Assembly: GCF_016008875.1 (NCBI RefSeq)
Contig: NZ_JADTQG010000011.1
Coordinates: 124,001-188,000, forward strand
Length of the DNA: 64,000 nucleotides
Direction of reading: 5' to 3'
From: Ectopseudomonas mendocina
GTDB taxonomy: Bacteria > Pseudomonadota > Gammaproteobacteria > Pseudomonadales > Pseudomonadaceae
Shown: piece after piece, positions 51,180 through 60,854 of the stretch
Position numbering within the stretch: the first letter of the stretch is position 1
How the letters are laid out: each line of letters begins with the position of its first letter
Program-made: the position numbers and the translations under genes
Notes under the pieces: model-generated
The model's database searches: none
What the model saw: only the letters and a program-made list of their open reading frames with translations
Told to the model about the DNA's origin: nothing

Positions 51180-52268
51180 ATGAGCCGCCCCGCATTCGAC
51201 CCCGCCACCTACGACGCCCAACTCGCCGAGAAGAAGGGCCGCCTGGTCGAACTGCTGGCACCCTTCGCCGCCCCCGAGCCCGAGGTTTTCGATTCGCCGC
51301 GCGAGCATTACCGCATGCGCGCCGAGTTCCGCCTGTGGCGTGAAGACGGCCAGCGCCACTATGCGATGTTCGCGCCGGGCGACAAGCACACGCCGATTCT
51401 GCTCGACGATTTCCCCATCGCCAGCCTGCGCATCAACGAACTGATGCCGCGTCTGCGCGCCGCCTGGCAAGCCAGCGAGGCGCTGTCGTTCAAGCTGTTT
51501 CAGGTGGAGTTCCTCACCACCCTGGCCGGCGATGCACTGATCACCCTGGCCTACCATCGCCCGCTGGATGAAGCCTGGCAGGCCGAGGCCGAGAAGCTGG
51601 CAGCCGAGCTCAACGTCAGCCTGGTCGGGCGCTCCCGTGGCCAGCGCCTGGTGATCGGCCGCGACTACGTGGAAGAAGAGCTGAGCGTGGCCGGACGCAC
51701 GTTCCGTTATCGCCAGCCGGAAGGCGCCTTCACCCAGCCCAACGGCCGGGTCTGCGAGAAGATGCTGGGCTGGGCCCATGACGTACTCGGCGAGCGCGAC
51801 GACGACCTGCTGGAGCTGTACTGCGGCAACGGCAACTTTACCCTGCCGCTGGCCACCCGCGTGCGCCGCGTGCTGGCCACCGAAATCAGCAAAGCTTCGG
51901 TCAACGCCGCCCTGGCCAACCTGGCCGACAACGGCGTGGACAACGTCGAGCTGGTGCGCCTGTCCGCCGAGGAGCTGACCCAGGCGCTGAACGAAGTTCG
52001 CCCGTTCCGCCGCCTGGCCGGCATCGACCTGAAAAGCTACGACTTCGGCAGCGTCTTCGTCGACCCGCCACGTGCGGGCATGGACCCGGACACCTGCGAG
52101 CTGACCCGTCGCTTCCAGCGCATCCTGTATATCTCCTGCAACCCGGAAACCCTGGCCGCCAACATCGCCCAGCTCGCCGACACGCACCGGGTGACGCGCT
52201 GCGCGCTGTTCGACCAGTTCCCCTATACCCACCACATGGAAGCCGGCGTGCTGCTGGAAAGGCGCTGA
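51180..52268 (+). CDS. trmA: tRNA (uracil-5-)-methyltransferase
   Basis: This enzyme of 362 residues makes m5U54 (T loop) in tRNA using SAM. It has the SAM-binding [16 protein letters not shown] motif, [11 protein letters not shown], and the catalytic cysteine C320 in ISCNPETLA. It lacks an N-terminal TRAM domain, as expected for TrmA rather than RumA. The ATG just upstream at 51168 is blocked by an in-frame stop, so ATG 51180 is used. Confidence 0.96.
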   Translation: MSRPAFDPATYDAQLAEKKGRLVELLAPFAAPEPEVFDSPREHYRMRAEFRLWREDGQRHYAMFAPGDKHTPILLDDFPIASLRINELMPRLRAAWQASEALSFKLFQVEFLTTLAGDALITLAYHRPLDEAWQAEAEKLAAELNVSLVGRSRGQRLVIGRDYVEEELSVAGRTFRYRQPEGAFTQPNGRVCEKMLGWAHDVLGERDDDLLELYCGNGNFTLPLATRVRRVLATEISKASVNAALANLADNGVDNVELVRLSAEELTQALNEVRPFRRLAGIDLKSYDFGSVFVDPPRAGMDPDTCELTRRFQRILYISCNPETLAANIAQLADTHRVTRCALFDQFPYTHHMEAGVLLERR

Positions 52269-52389
52269 GCCTGGCTACACCTCGCGCTGGATGCCACGTA
52301 GCGCCGCCGGTCGCGACGCATGGTCGCAATCACTTGGGCCGTGCCTGCCGCGGCGCTATGCTGGGCGCTGGTTAATCTGGAGCCTTGCC

Positions 52390-52824
52390 ATGCGTCGTTC
52401 TCTGCTCGCCCTCTTCCTCTTCTCCGGCCTGGCGCACGCCAGCGAGCCGCTAACCATCGATGTACATCGCGACGCCAATTGCGGCTGCTGCAAGGCCTGG
52501 ATCAGCCATCTGCAGGACAACGGCTTCACCGTCAACGACCATGTCGAGGCCGACATGAGCGCCGTCAAGCAGAAGCTTGGCGTGCCGCCGCGCCTGGCCT
52601 CCTGTCACACCGGCGTGATCGAAGGCAAGTTCGTCGAGGGCCACGTACCGGCCGCTGACATTCTCAAGCTGCGTCAACGCCCAGACCTGATCGGTGCCGC
52701 CGTACCCGGCATGCCCATGGGCTCGCCGGGCATGGAGTATGGCGACCGTGTCGATGCCTATCAGGTGATCGGCCTGGATCGCGAGCGCCAGGACCAACTG
52801 CTCAGCGACTACCCGGCCAACTGA
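52390..52824 (+). CDS. DUF411 metal-binding periplasmic protein
   Basis: This secreted protein of 144 residues has a signal peptide (to AHA) and the DUF411 core with C31, C33, C34 (CGCC), a CHTG cysteine, and GVPGMPMGSPGME-type Met-rich segment (AAVPGMPMGSPGMEYGDR). DUF411 members are often found with copper resistance genes and bind copper. None of those genes is adjacent here; the copper locus is 8 kb away. Start ATG 52390 gives a good signal peptide. Confidence 0.88.
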   Translation: MRRSLLALFLFSGLAHASEPLTIDVHRDANCGCCKAWISHLQDNGFTVNDHVEADMSAVKQKLGVPPRLASCHTGVIEGKFVEGHVPAADILKLRQRPDLIGAAVPGMPMGSPGMEYGDRVDAYQVIGLDRERQDQLLSDYPAN

Positions 52825-52876
52825 GTCGGCGCCAAGGCGGCTACACTGCAGCGATCAGTAACCCGGGAGTGCAGCC

Positions 52877-53737
52877 ATGCGCTGGCAACGCGGTAGACGC
52901 AGTGACAACGTGGTGGACGCCCGCGGCCGTTCCGGCAGGCGCCTCGGTGGCGGCCTGAGCCTCGGCGGCGTCGCGCTGATCGTCATCTTCGGCCTGCTGA
53001 CCGGGCAGGACCCGCTGCAGATCCTCGGCCAGATCGCCGGCCAGGCCACCCAGCCACAGGTCGCGCAGACACAAAGCGCAGCGCCGGCCAACGACGAGCA
53101 GAGCGAGTTCGTCCGCGCCATTCTCGGCGACACCGAGGACACCTGGCGCGAGCTGTTCCAGCAGGCCGGCCAGCAGTATCGCGATCCGCAACTGGTGCTG
53201 TTCTCCGGTGGCGTCGATTCCGCCTGCGGCTTCGCCAGCTCGGCGGTCGGCCCCTTCTACTGCCCTGGCGATCAGCGCGTGTATCTGGACATGGCATTCT
53301 TCCGCGAGATGGAGCAGCGCTTCTCCGCTGCCGGCGACTTCGCCCAGGCCTACGTGATCGCTCATGAAGTCGGCCACCACGTGCAGACGCTGTTGGGCGT
53401 GTCGGCCAAGGTCAATGCGGCGCGCCAGCGCGGCGAACGCGTCGAGGGCGATGGTGGCCTGCTGGTGCGTCAGGAGTTACAGGCCGACTGCCTGGCCGGA
53501 GTCTGGGCGCATCACGCGCAGCGTCGGCATGACTGGCTGGAGGCCGGTGACCTGGAAGAGGCGCTGAATGCCGCCAGCGCCATCGGCGATGACCGCCTGC
53601 AGAAGCAGGCGCGCGGCCAGGTGGTGCCGGATGCCTTCACCCATGGCACTTCGCAGCAGCGCGTGCGCTGGTTCAGCACCGGTTTCGACAGCGGTCAGCC
53701 GGGGCGTTGCGACACCTTCAAGGCAGCCCGCCTGTAG
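52877..53737 (+). CDS. YpfJ-family neutral zinc metallopeptidase
   Basis: This protein of 286 residues has one N-terminal membrane helix (LGGVALIVIFGLLTG) and a periplasmic or extracytoplasmic domain with HEVGHH (H163, E164, H167) in YVIAHEVGHHVQTLLG, and GFASSAVGPFYCPGDQRVYLD before it. The biological substrate is unknown in this family (YpfJ, KPN_02809). GGGAG precedes the ATG. The next gene converges after 9 bases. Confidence 0.88.
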   Translation: MRWQRGRRSDNVVDARGRSGRRLGGGLSLGGVALIVIFGLLTGQDPLQILGQIAGQATQPQVAQTQSAAPANDEQSEFVRAILGDTEDTWRELFQQAGQQYRDPQLVLFSGGVDSACGFASSAVGPFYCPGDQRVYLDMAFFREMEQRFSAAGDFAQAYVIAHEVGHHVQTLLGVSAKVNAARQRGERVEGDGGLLVRQELQADCLAGVWAHHAQRRHDWLEAGDLEEALNAASAIGDDRLQKQARGQVVPDAFTHGTSQQRVRWFSTGFDSGQPGRCDTFKAARL

Positions 53738-53746
53738 CGCGCCGGG

Positions 53747-54916
53747 TCAGACCGCGAAGCGCTTGCTCCACCAGGCAAAACCACAGGCGGCAGCGCCGCA
53801 CAGCGCGATCACCAGCGCCATGGGCATGGCCGAGCCATCATGCAGGTAGGCCACCAGCGCCGACGCGCCGGCCGCCACGCTGAACTGCATGCTGCCCAGC
53901 AGTCCGGAAGCGCTGCCGGCATGACGGCCCTGCCCCGCCATGGCGCAGGCCGTGGCGTTGGGCAGCACGCAGCCGAGGCTGGCGACGCAGATGAACAGCG
54001 GAACCAGCAGCGGCCACAGCTGCGCCGGCTGCCACATCGCCAGCGCCAGCAGGCTCAGACCGCTGGCCAGATACACCAGCACCATGCGCCGCAGCCACCG
54101 CGCCGGGCCGCCGTTGCGCACAAGGCGCGCATTGACCTGCGCCATGATCACGAAGCCCGCGGCGTTGCTGCCGAACAGCCAGCCATAGTGCTCGGCCGGC
54201 ACGCCGTACAGTTCGATGAAGATGAAGGGCGAGCCGGCGATGTAGGCGAACATGCCAGCCATGGCAACACCACCGGCCAGGCTATAGCCCATGAACGGCG
54301 CATTGCCCAGCAGCGCGCGGTACTGGCCGAAGGCACCAGTCAGCGGCGCCGGTTGCAGATCCCTCGGGCGCGTTTCCGGAAGCCAGAGCAGTACGGCCAG
54401 CAGGCACAGCCCGGCGAAGATCGCCAGGCTGTGGAAGATCGCAGGCCAGCCCAGTGTATTGAGCAGCAAGCCGCCTCCCAGAGGCGCGAGAATCGGCGCC
54501 AGCCCCATCACCAGCACCAGTTGCGAGAACACTTTGGCCGAAGCCAGTGGGTCGCACAGATCGCGCACCACCGCGCGGGTGATAACCATGCCAGCGCAGC
54601 CGCCCAGGGCCTGCACGAAACGCGCGGCCACCAGCCATTCGAGGTTAGGCGCCAGGGCGCAGGCCAGCGATGCCACGGTGAACAGGGCGACCCCGACCAG
54701 CAGCGGCACGCGGCGACCGAAACGATCCGCCAGCGGTCCGTAGAACAGCTGGCCGATGGCGATGCCGACGAAATAGGCCGCCAGCGACAGCTGGATATGC
54801 TCGACATCGGTGCCGAACTGCTGGGCCAGGGTGGGGAAACTCGGCAGATAGAAATCGATGGCCAGAGGGCCGAAGGCGCATAGCGCGCCCAGAATCAGCA
54901 AGGTTCGCAGGTTCAT
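53747..54916 (-). CDS. Bcr/CflA-family multidrug efflux MFS transporter
   Basis: This 389-residue protein has 12 membrane segments and the DHA1-type motif A loop (YGPLADRFGRRVPLLVG) after helix 2. The C motif (GLAPILAPLGGGLLLNTLGW) typical of proton-linked antiporters and FVQALGGCAGMVITRAVVRDL place it in Bcr/CflA. Drug range is not inferable. A TTAGCCGGCTAA palindrome is 18 bases upstream of the ATG. Confidence 0.9.
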   Translation of the reverse strand: MNLRTLLILGALCAFGPLAIDFYLPSFPTLAQQFGTDVEHIQLSLAAYFVGIAIGQLFYGPLADRFGRRVPLLVGVALFTVASLACALAPNLEWLVAARFVQALGGCAGMVITRAVVRDLCDPLASAKVFSQLVLVMGLAPILAPLGGGLLLNTLGWPAIFHSLAIFAGLCLLAVLLWLPETRPRDLQPAPLTGAFGQYRALLGNAPFMGYSLAGGVAMAGMFAYIAGSPFIFIELYGVPAEHYGWLFGSNAAGFVIMAQVNARLVRNGGPARWLRRMVLVYLASGLSLLALAMWQPAQLWPLLVPLFICVASLGCVLPNATACAMAGQGRHAGSASGLLGSMQFSVAAGASALVAYLHDGSAMPMALVIALCGAAACGFAWWSKRFAV

Positions 54917-54934
54917 GAACAGTCCGGACTATTG

Positions 54935-54946
54935 TTAGCCGGCTAA
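54935..54946 (-). promoter_or_regulatory. SlyA/MarR-type operator of the Bcr/CflA gene
   Basis: TTAGCCGGCTAA is a perfect 12-base palindrome, 18 bases before the transporter start, of the form TTAGC-N2-GCTAA. The same form lies at the AEC permease promoter (43263-43274). Confidence 0.5.
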
Positions 54947-54975
54947 TCTTCTCACCGACCAGCTGCTTGCGAAAG

Positions 54976-55001
54976 CGCGGGCCGCCGAACGACGGCCCGC
55001 G
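54976..55001 (-). terminator. Terminator-like hairpin after the RND pump gene
   Basis: CGCGGGCCG and CGGCCCGCG pair perfectly over an 8-base loop, six bases beyond the pump stop. Downstream on the minus strand there are only three Ts, so strength is uncertain. Confidence 0.5.
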
Positions 55002-55007
55002 TAAATA

Positions 55008-58000
55008 TCAATGCGGTTCTGCCTCCTTCGTCTTGCCGCGTCGACCCACACGCAGGGCGGCCGACTCTACCAGCAGGTAGAACATCGGGATCAGGAACGT
55101 GGCCAATAGCGTGGCGGCGAGCATGCCGCCGATCACCCCGGTGCCGATGGAATGCCGGCTGGCCGAGCCGGCGCCAGAGCTGATGGCCAACGGCACGCAG
55201 CCGAGAATGAACGCCAGCGAAGTCATCACGATGGGACGGAAACGCAGCTTGGCCGCCTCCAGCGCCGAGTCGAAAATGCCCTTGCCCTCGGCGCGTAGCA
55301 TCACCGCGAACTCGACGATGAGAATGGCGTTCTTCGCCGCCAGGCCGATCAGGGTGACCAGACCGACCTGGAAGTACACGTCGTTCTGAATGCCGCGCAG
55401 CCACACCGCGAGAATCGCCCCGAACACCGCGAAGGGCACGGCGGTGACCACCGCCAGCGGCAACGTCCAGCGCTCGTACTGCGCCGCCAGGATCAGGAAT
55501 ACCAGGATCAGGCCGAAGACGAAGGCCTGGGCGCCTGAGCCCTGCGTGGCCAGTTCCTGATAGGCCGAGCCGATCCAACCCAGGCTGTAATCCTCGCCGA
55601 GCACCTCGTCGGCGACTTCCTGCATCGCCGCAAGCGCCTGCCCGGAGCTGTAGCCCGGCGCCGGGCCACCGAGCACCTTGGCCGACGGGTAGACGTTGAA
55701 ACGGTCATAGGAATCCGGGCCGAGGATGCGCCGCACCCGCAGCAGGGTCGACAGCGGCACCAGATCGCCACCGCTGGAGCGCACGTAGACCTGGCCGAGG
55801 TCCTCCGGCTTGCGGCGGAACTCCGATTCGGACTGCAAACTGACCTGCCAGGTGCGTCCGTAGAGGGTGAAATCGTTGACGTAGTAACTGCCGAAGGTCG
55901 CCTGCATGGCGGTGAACACGTCACTGACACTGACGCCCAGGGCACGCGTCTTGGTGCGGTCCAGGTCGATGTAGTACTGCGGCACGTTGGCACTGAAGGT
56001 GCTTTGCACACCGGCCAGCTCAGGTCGCTTGCTGGCGGCCTCGACGAAGGCCTGTACCTTCTCGCCGAGCTGCTCGACGCTGCCGCCGGAGCGGTCCTGG
56101 ATGTAGGACTCGAAACCACCGGTGGTGCTCATGCCGGTGATCGGCGGCGGGTTGAACGACAACACCAGGCCGTCCTTCTGCGCCGCGCCCATGCCCATGA
56201 ACTCGCGCGTCAGGTTGCGCGCATCGAGTTCATCGGTGGTGCGCTCGCTCCAGTCCTTGAGCGGCACGAAGGACACCCCGGCATTGCTGCGCACGCCGAA
56301 GGTGAGCACATCGAAACCGGCGAAGGTCACCACGTCCTGCACCGCCGGGTGCTCCATCAATTGCTGGGTCACCGCGCCACTCAACGCCTCGGTGCGATTG
56401 AGCGAGGCCGCCGGCGGCAGGTAATAGGCGTTGATCACGTAGCCCTGATCCTCGTCGGGCACCAGGGAACCGGGCACCCGCGCAAACAGCAGCATGATCA
56501 GCGCGATCATCCCGCCAAACAGCAACAGGCCGATCAGCGAGCGCTTGAGGAAGAAGCTCACGCCGGCGCCGTAGCCCTCTGTGGCCTTTTCGAAGAAGCG
56601 GTTGAAGGCGCGAAACGGCGCAGCCGGCTCGTGGTGGCCGGGCTTGAGCAGCAGCGCGCAGAGCGCGGGCGACAGGGTCAGGGCGACGATGCCGGAAATC
56701 ACCACCGAGACCGCGATGGTGATCGCGAACTGCTTGTACATCTGTCCCGCCAGGCCGCCGAGAAAGCCCACCGGCACGAATACGGCGCAGAGCACCAGAA
56801 CGATGGCGATGATCGGTCCGGTGACCTCTTCCATGGCCTTGATCGAGGCATCCCGCGCGTTGAGGTGTTCGGTTCGCATGACCCGCTCGACGTTCTCGAT
56901 CACCACGATGGCGTCGTCCACCACGATGCCGATGGCCAGCACCATGCCGAACAGAGTCAGCAGGTTGATGGAGAATCCCAGCATGTACATGCCGGCGAAG
57001 GTGCCGACCAGCGACACCGGAATCGCCAGCACCGGAATCAGCGTGGCGCGCCAGTTCTGCAGGAAGATGAACACCACCAGCACCACCAGCACCAGCGCCT
57101 CGAAGAAGGTGTGGATCACCTCCTCGATAGAGACCTGGACGAATTTGGTGGTGTCGTAGGGGATCTTGTAGGCGATACCCTCGGGGAAGCGCTGGCTCAG
57201 GCGCTGCATGGTGCGCTCGACCGCTTCGGCGGTGTCCAGCGCGTTGGCGCCGGGCTGCAGGTAGATGCCGAAGGCGGCGTTCTGCTGGCCATTGAGGGTG
57301 GTGACCAGCGAGTAATCCTGCGCCCCCAGTTCAACCCGCGCCACGTCCTTGAGCAGCAGGCTGGCGCCGGTGTCGTCAGTGCGCAGGATGACGCTTTCGA
57401 ACTCCTTGGGGTCGGTGAAGCGGCCCTGGGTAGTGACCGTGTAGGTGAAGTCCTGCGGCTCCTTGAGCGGCTGCTGGCCGAAGCTGCCGGCGGCGAACTG
57501 CGAATTCTGCTCGCGGATGGCATTGACCACATCGGTGGGGGTGAGGTTGTACTGCGCCAGTTTGTCCGGGCGCAGCCAGATGCGCATGGAGTAGTCCTTG
57601 GAGCCGAACTGGCTGGCATCGCCCACGCCCTTGAGGCGCTTGAGTTCGTCGATGACGTTGATCAGCGCATAGTTGCTGATGAAGATCGGGTCGCGTGAGT
57701 CATCCGGCGAGTACAGGGTGATCACCTGAAGGATGTCCGAGGACTTCTTCTCCACCTTCACGCCCTGGCGACGTACTTCTTCCGGCAGCTTGGCCAGCGC
57801 CGCCTGCACCTTGTTGTTGACGTTGATGGTGGCCTGGTCCGGGTCGGTGCCGACCTCGAAGTACACCGTCAGGCTCATCGCCCCGCTGCTGGAGGAGTTC
57901 GACAGCTGATAGATCATGTTCTCGACGCCGTTGATCTCCTGCTCCAGCGGCGCCGCCACGGTTTCGGCGATGACCTGCGAGCTGGCGCCGGGATAGGAGG

Positions 58001-58142
58001 CGCTGACCGACACCTGCGGCGGCAGGATTTCCGGATACTGGGCGATGGGCAGCGCGCGCATCGCAGCCAATCCGGCGAGCACGACGACGATGGAGATAAC
58101 GGTGGCGAACACCGGACGGTCGATGAAGAAGCGCGAGATCAT
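55008..58142 (-). CDS. RND efflux pump inner-membrane transporter (HAE1 family)
   Basis: This transporter of 1044 residues has the AcrB/MexB fold: 12 membrane helices, two large periplasmic loops and the proton-relay DD pair in [17 protein letters not shown] on helix 4. [21 protein letters not shown] at the N-terminus and the [19 protein letters not shown] motif are typical. It exports drugs or other amphiphiles; the substrate set is not deducible. It follows the adaptor by 5 bases, with GGAG upstream. No outer-membrane channel gene is in the operon. Confidence 0.93.
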   Translation of the reverse strand: MISRFFIDRPVFATVISIVVVLAGLAAMRALPIAQYPEILPPQVSVSASYPGASSQVIAETVAAPLEQEINGVENMIYQLSNSSSSGAMSLTVYFEVGTDPDQATINVNNKVQAALAKLPEEVRRQGVKVEKKSSDILQVITLYSPDDSRDPIFISNYALINVIDELKRLKGVGDASQFGSKDYSMRIWLRPDKLAQYNLTPTDVVNAIREQNSQFAAGSFGQQPLKEPQDFTYTVTTQGRFTDPKEFESVILRTDDTGASLLLKDVARVELGAQDYSLVTTLNGQQNAAFGIYLQPGANALDTAEAVERTMQRLSQRFPEGIAYKIPYDTTKFVQVSIEEVIHTFFEALVLVVLVVFIFLQNWRATLIPVLAIPVSLVGTFAGMYMLGFSINLLTLFGMVLAIGIVVDDAIVVIENVERVMRTEHLNARDASIKAMEEVTGPIIAIVLVLCAVFVPVGFLGGLAGQMYKQFAITIAVSVVISGIVALTLSPALCALLLKPGHHEPAAPFRAFNRFFEKATEGYGAGVSFFLKRSLIGLLLFGGMIALIMLLFARVPGSLVPDEDQGYVINAYYLPPAASLNRTEALSGAVTQQLMEHPAVQDVVTFAGFDVLTFGVRSNAGVSFVPLKDWSERTTDELDARNLTREFMGMGAAQKDGLVLSFNPPPITGMSTTGGFESYIQDRSGGSVEQLGEKVQAFVEAASKRPELAGVQSTFSANVPQYYIDLDRTKTRALGVSVSDVFTAMQATFGSYYVNDFTLYGRTWQVSLQSESEFRRKPEDLGQVYVRSSGGDLVPLSTLLRVRRILGPDSYDRFNVYPSAKVLGGPAPGYSSGQALAAMQEVADEVLGEDYSLGWIGSAYQELATQGSGAQAFVFGLILVFLILAAQYERWTLPLAVVTAVPFAVFGAILAVWLRGIQNDVYFQVGLVTLIGLAAKNAILIVEFAVMLRAEGKGIFDSALEAAKLRFRPIVMTSLAFILGCVPLAISSGAGSASRHSIGTGVIGGMLAATLLATFLIPMFYLLVESAALRVGRRGKTKEAEPH

Positions 58143-58147
58143 GGCCG

Positions 58148-59296
58148 TTACTCCTGCGCCTGGCTGGCGGGCTTGGCTGCCTGCGCCTCCTCGACCTTGA
58201 CCGGGCTGTCCGGCCGCACCTTGGCCAGGCCGTCGACTATCACCCGCTCACCATCGCTGACCCCGGAAAGGATCAACCAGCGCCCACCTGCGGTGTCGCC
58301 CGTGGCGACCTGACGCATGCGCGCGACGTTCTGATCGTCGACGACGTAGACAAAAGTACCGCGTGGCCCCTGGGCGACGGCGCGCTCCGGCACGGTAATG
58401 GCATTGGGGCGGGTCAGGCCTTTGACCTGCACCCGTACGAACTGCCCCGGCAGCAGTTTCTGCTCGGGGTTGGGCACCACGCCACGGGCGCTGACGGTGC
58501 CGGTGCCGCGGTCGATCAGGCTGTCGGTGAAGTCCACCTCACCCACCGTTGGATACGCCGAACCATCACCGAAATGCACCTCCACATTCAGCTTGCCACT
58601 GGCCGGCGGCACCAGGCTGCCCTCGGACAGCTCGCGACGTAGGCGCTCGGCCTCGGCATCCGGATAGGCGAAGTTGACGAAGATCGGATCGAGCTGGGTG
58701 ATCTGCGTGAGCAGGCTGGCGCTGGGGTCGCCGGCGACGATCAGACTGCCTTCAGAGACGCTTTCCTTGCTGGTGATGCCGGTGATCGGCGCCTTCACCG
58801 TGGTGTAATCGAGGTCGATCTGGCGCGACTGCACCTCGGCCTGGGCCGCCTCGATATTGGCCTTGCTCTGCTCGAAATTGGAGATGGCGTTGTCCAGCTC
58901 GCTCTCGCTGGCGAAGCCCTTCTTCTGCAGTTCGCGGATACGCTTGAGATCACGATCGGTCTGGCGGAAACGCGCCTGCTCCTGTGCCAGTGCGCCCTTG
59001 GCGCGGGCCAGGGCAGCCTCGTAGGGGCGCGGATCGATACGGAACAGCACCTGGTCCTTCTGTACCCTGCTCCCCTCCTGGTAGGTGCGCTCCTGCAGGA
59101 TGCCGCCAACCTGGGCCCTGACCTGCACCTCACGGTAACCGGCGGTCCGCGCGGGATATTCCAGCACGATAGGCAAGTCGCCGACCTTGGCCTGTTCGAC
59201 CGTCACCGCCGTGGGCGGCGCGTCGGCGGCCTGTGCACCGAGGGTGAAAATAAGCGTTGCGGACAGGCAGAAACGATCCAGGCGAACGAACCACAT
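58148..59296 (-). CDS. RND efflux periplasmic adaptor (membrane fusion protein)
   Basis: This adaptor of 382 residues has a signal-like N-terminus ([23 protein letters not shown]), with no lipobox cysteine in the usual place, then lipoyl, hairpin and beta-barrel domains ([37 protein letters not shown]). It links the pump to an outer-membrane channel. ATG 59296 is chosen with GGAG upstream; the frame continues further but is not homologous. Confidence 0.92.
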   Translation of the reverse strand: MWFVRLDRFCLSATLIFTLGAQAADAPPTAVTVEQAKVGDLPIVLEYPARTAGYREVQVRAQVGGILQERTYQEGSRVQKDQVLFRIDPRPYEAALARAKGALAQEQARFRQTDRDLKRIRELQKKGFASESELDNAISNFEQSKANIEAAQAEVQSRQIDLDYTTVKAPITGITSKESVSEGSLIVAGDPSASLLTQITQLDPIFVNFAYPDAEAERLRRELSEGSLVPPASGKLNVEVHFGDGSAYPTVGEVDFTDSLIDRGTGTVSARGVVPNPEQKLLPGQFVRVQVKGLTRPNAITVPERAVAQGPRGTFVYVVDDQNVARMRQVATGDTAGGRWLILSGVSDGERVIVDGLAKVRPDSPVKVEEAQAAKPASQAQE

Positions 59297-59409
59297 GATG
59301 CATCCCTCTCCTTGGCTAGACGCAGAGCAGAAGCCGCACAAAGAAGCGCGCCACCAGCAGGCGGGCATAATCGGTACAATCGAGCCTAGCTCCAATTAGC
59401 CGGATCGCC

Positions 59410-60030
59410 ATGCGTAGAACCAAAGAAGATGCAGAGAAAACCCGCTGCGCCATCCTCGCCGCTGCGGAACAATTGTTCCTCGAGCGTGGCGTCGCCCATA
59501 CCAGCCTGGAGCACATCGCCCGGCATGCCGGGGTGACTCGTGGTGCGGTCTATTGGCACTTCCAGAACAAGGCACATCTGTTCCACGAAATGCTCAACCA
59601 GGTACGCCTGCCGCTGGAGCCGCTGGCCCAGCAACTGGCCGCCGTCGACGGCCTGTCATCGCTGCAGTTGCTGCGCGATCTGTGCATCGAGGCCATGGCC
59701 AATCTGGTGCTGGATGAACAGCGGCGGCGCATCCTCACCGTTCTGCTGCGTCGTTGCGAGTTCACCGAAGAACTGCGCGAGGCCGAAGAGCGCCACGAAA
59801 CCTTCGTCAATCAGTTCATCGACCTGTGCCAGCAGCAGTTCGCACTGCCGACGGTGCAAGCGCATCTGCAGCCGGGCATTACCCCGCGTCTGGCCTCGCG
59901 CACGCTGCACGCGCTGATCGTCGGGCTGTTCAGCGACTGGCTGCGCGATCCCAATCTGTTCGATGCCCAGACCGACACCCCGGCCATGATCGACAGCTGC
60001 TTTCGCGGTCTGCTGCGGCAGTGGCCTTAG
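59410..60030 (+). CDS. TetR-family regulator divergent to the RND pump
   Basis: This AcrR/TtgR-like repressor of 206 residues has an N-terminal helix-turn-helix (RCAILAAAEQLFLERGVAHTSLEHIARHAGVTRGAVYWHFQNKAHLF) and a C-terminal TtgR-like ligand domain (LRRCEFTEELREAEERH). It probably represses the adaptor-pump operon. Its stop codon TAG (60028-60030) lies inside a short MITE-like repeat. The 113-base divergent gap contains a half-site TTAGCCGG at 59396-59403. Confidence 0.9.
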   Translation: MRRTKEDAEKTRCAILAAAEQLFLERGVAHTSLEHIARHAGVTRGAVYWHFQNKAHLFHEMLNQVRLPLEPLAQQLAAVDGLSSLQLLRDLCIEAMANLVLDEQRRRILTVLLRRCEFTEELREAEERHETFVNQFIDLCQQQFALPTVQAHLQPGITPRLASRTLHALIVGLFSDWLRDPNLFDAQTDTPAMIDSCFRGLLRQWP

Positions 60031-60085
60031 AACCTGTTCAAAGTCTCGCGAGCTAGAGCAATGCAAGGCAAAAACAGGTTCTTAG
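60027..60085. mobile_element. Short MITE-like repeat, derivative of the 27242 element
   Basis: TTAGAACCTGTTCAAAGT at the left and AACAGGTTCTTAG at the right are inverted ends; the middle GCGAGCTAGAGCAATGCAAG is shared, inverted, with 27356-27381. It looks like an internally deleted copy. Confidence 0.6.
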
Positions 60086-60097
60086 CCGGCCCGGGTC

Positions 60098-60295
60098 CTA
60101 TGCGGGCACAACCTCATAGCCCTCTTCACGGATCGCGGCCTGAATCTGCGCGACGTCCAGGTTGCCCTCCACACGCACCAGCCCCGCGGCCAGATCGACT
60201 TCGACCCTGGCCGCCTGATCCAGCGCCTGGATCGCCTGGGTGACGGCACGGACGCAATGACCGCATGATATTCCGCTAACCTTGAACTGTTGCAT
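60098..60295 (-). CDS. copZ: Copper chaperone CopZ
   Basis: This 65-residue HMA-domain protein has Cu(I)-binding C11 and C14 (in GISCGHCVRAV). It hands Cu(I) to CopA and buffers cytosolic copper. AAGGAG precedes ATG 60295. A perfect CueR-type palindrome lies about 40 bases upstream. Confidence 0.93.
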   Translation of the reverse strand: MQQFKVSGISCGHCVRAVTQAIQALDQAARVEVDLAAGLVRVEGNLDVAQIQAAIREEGYEVVPA

Positions 60296-60335
60296 CTGCT
60301 GACTCCTTGAACCGATGGAAGATGGGTGTAGTCTC

Positions 60336-60360
60336 GACCTTGCCACGATGGCAAGGTCAA
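60336..60360 (-). promoter_or_regulatory. CueR/MerR-type promoter of copZ
   Basis: GACCTTGCCA-N3-TGGCAAGGTC (60336-60358) is a perfect inverted repeat. On the minus strand it overlaps a TTGACC -35 (60355-60360), and 19 bases later GAGACT can act as -10, the long spacing that MerR-family activators correct. Confidence 0.8.
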
Positions 60361-60397
60361 GTCCCGCCACTCCGGCTTCTGCAAGAGGATCCTCGTC

Positions 60398-60790
60398 ATG
60401 CGCCTGTTGTTTTCTGCCTTCGCCTTGTTGCTGGCGCCTCTGGCACTGGCCGACCCACTGGCCCCGCTACCTTCGACGACACAGGGCGAGGGTTACGCGG
60501 TGCTGATCGTTTCGCGCGAACGCCTGGAGGTGGCGACCACCTGTGAAGTGGCGCTGTATGTGCACGATCAGCTGGCCGCACGCCTGTACCAGGGCCAGTC
60601 GGTGTCCTTCAACCTGCCGCCAGGCAAGGTCTCGCTGCGTCTCGGCCTGACCGGCACCGGCCCATGCCAGAACGGCATCACCCAGTTGAACGGACAATCG
60701 CTGGAGCTTCTCGCCGGCGAAGTGCGCCGTTACCGCATCGCCATGGGCAGCGATGGCCTGCGACTGCATGCCGCGCCTGCGCTGAATTGA
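60398..60790 (+). CDS. Uncharacterised secreted protein in the copper locus
   Basis: I do not recognise this 130-residue protein. It has a clear signal peptide (to LALA) and a mature part of about 110 residues with two cysteines (VATTCEVALYV and TGPCQNG), and a PEGA-like beta pattern (HDQLAARLYQGQSVSFNLPPGKVSLRLGL). The context is the only clue: it lies between copZ and copA, between two CueR-type operators. A periplasmic role near copper is inference. AGAGG precedes the ATG. Confidence 0.75.
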   Translation: MRLLFSAFALLLAPLALADPLAPLPSTTQGEGYAVLIVSRERLEVATTCEVALYVHDQLAARLYQGQSVSFNLPPGKVSLRLGLTGTGPCQNGITQLNGQSLELLAGEVRRYRIAMGSDGLRLHAAPALN

Positions 60791-60794
60791 AGGC

Positions 60795-60825
60795 TTGACC
60801 TTACCATGGGGTCAAGGTTGATCCT
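60795..60825 (+). promoter_or_regulatory. CueR/MerR-type promoter of copA
   Basis: TTGACC (60795-60800), then 19 bases containing ACCTT...AAGGT half-sites, then GATCCT (60820-60825). The 19-base spacing and half-sites fit a CueR target. The inner bases are less symmetric than at copZ. Confidence 0.7.
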
Positions 60826-60854
60826 GTAGCCATGCCGTTACAGGGAGCCGAACC

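Noticed and set aside
56004..57698. 564-codon plus-strand frame opposite the RND pump
   Set aside because: Composition and lack of motifs show it to be an antisense shadow of the pump.
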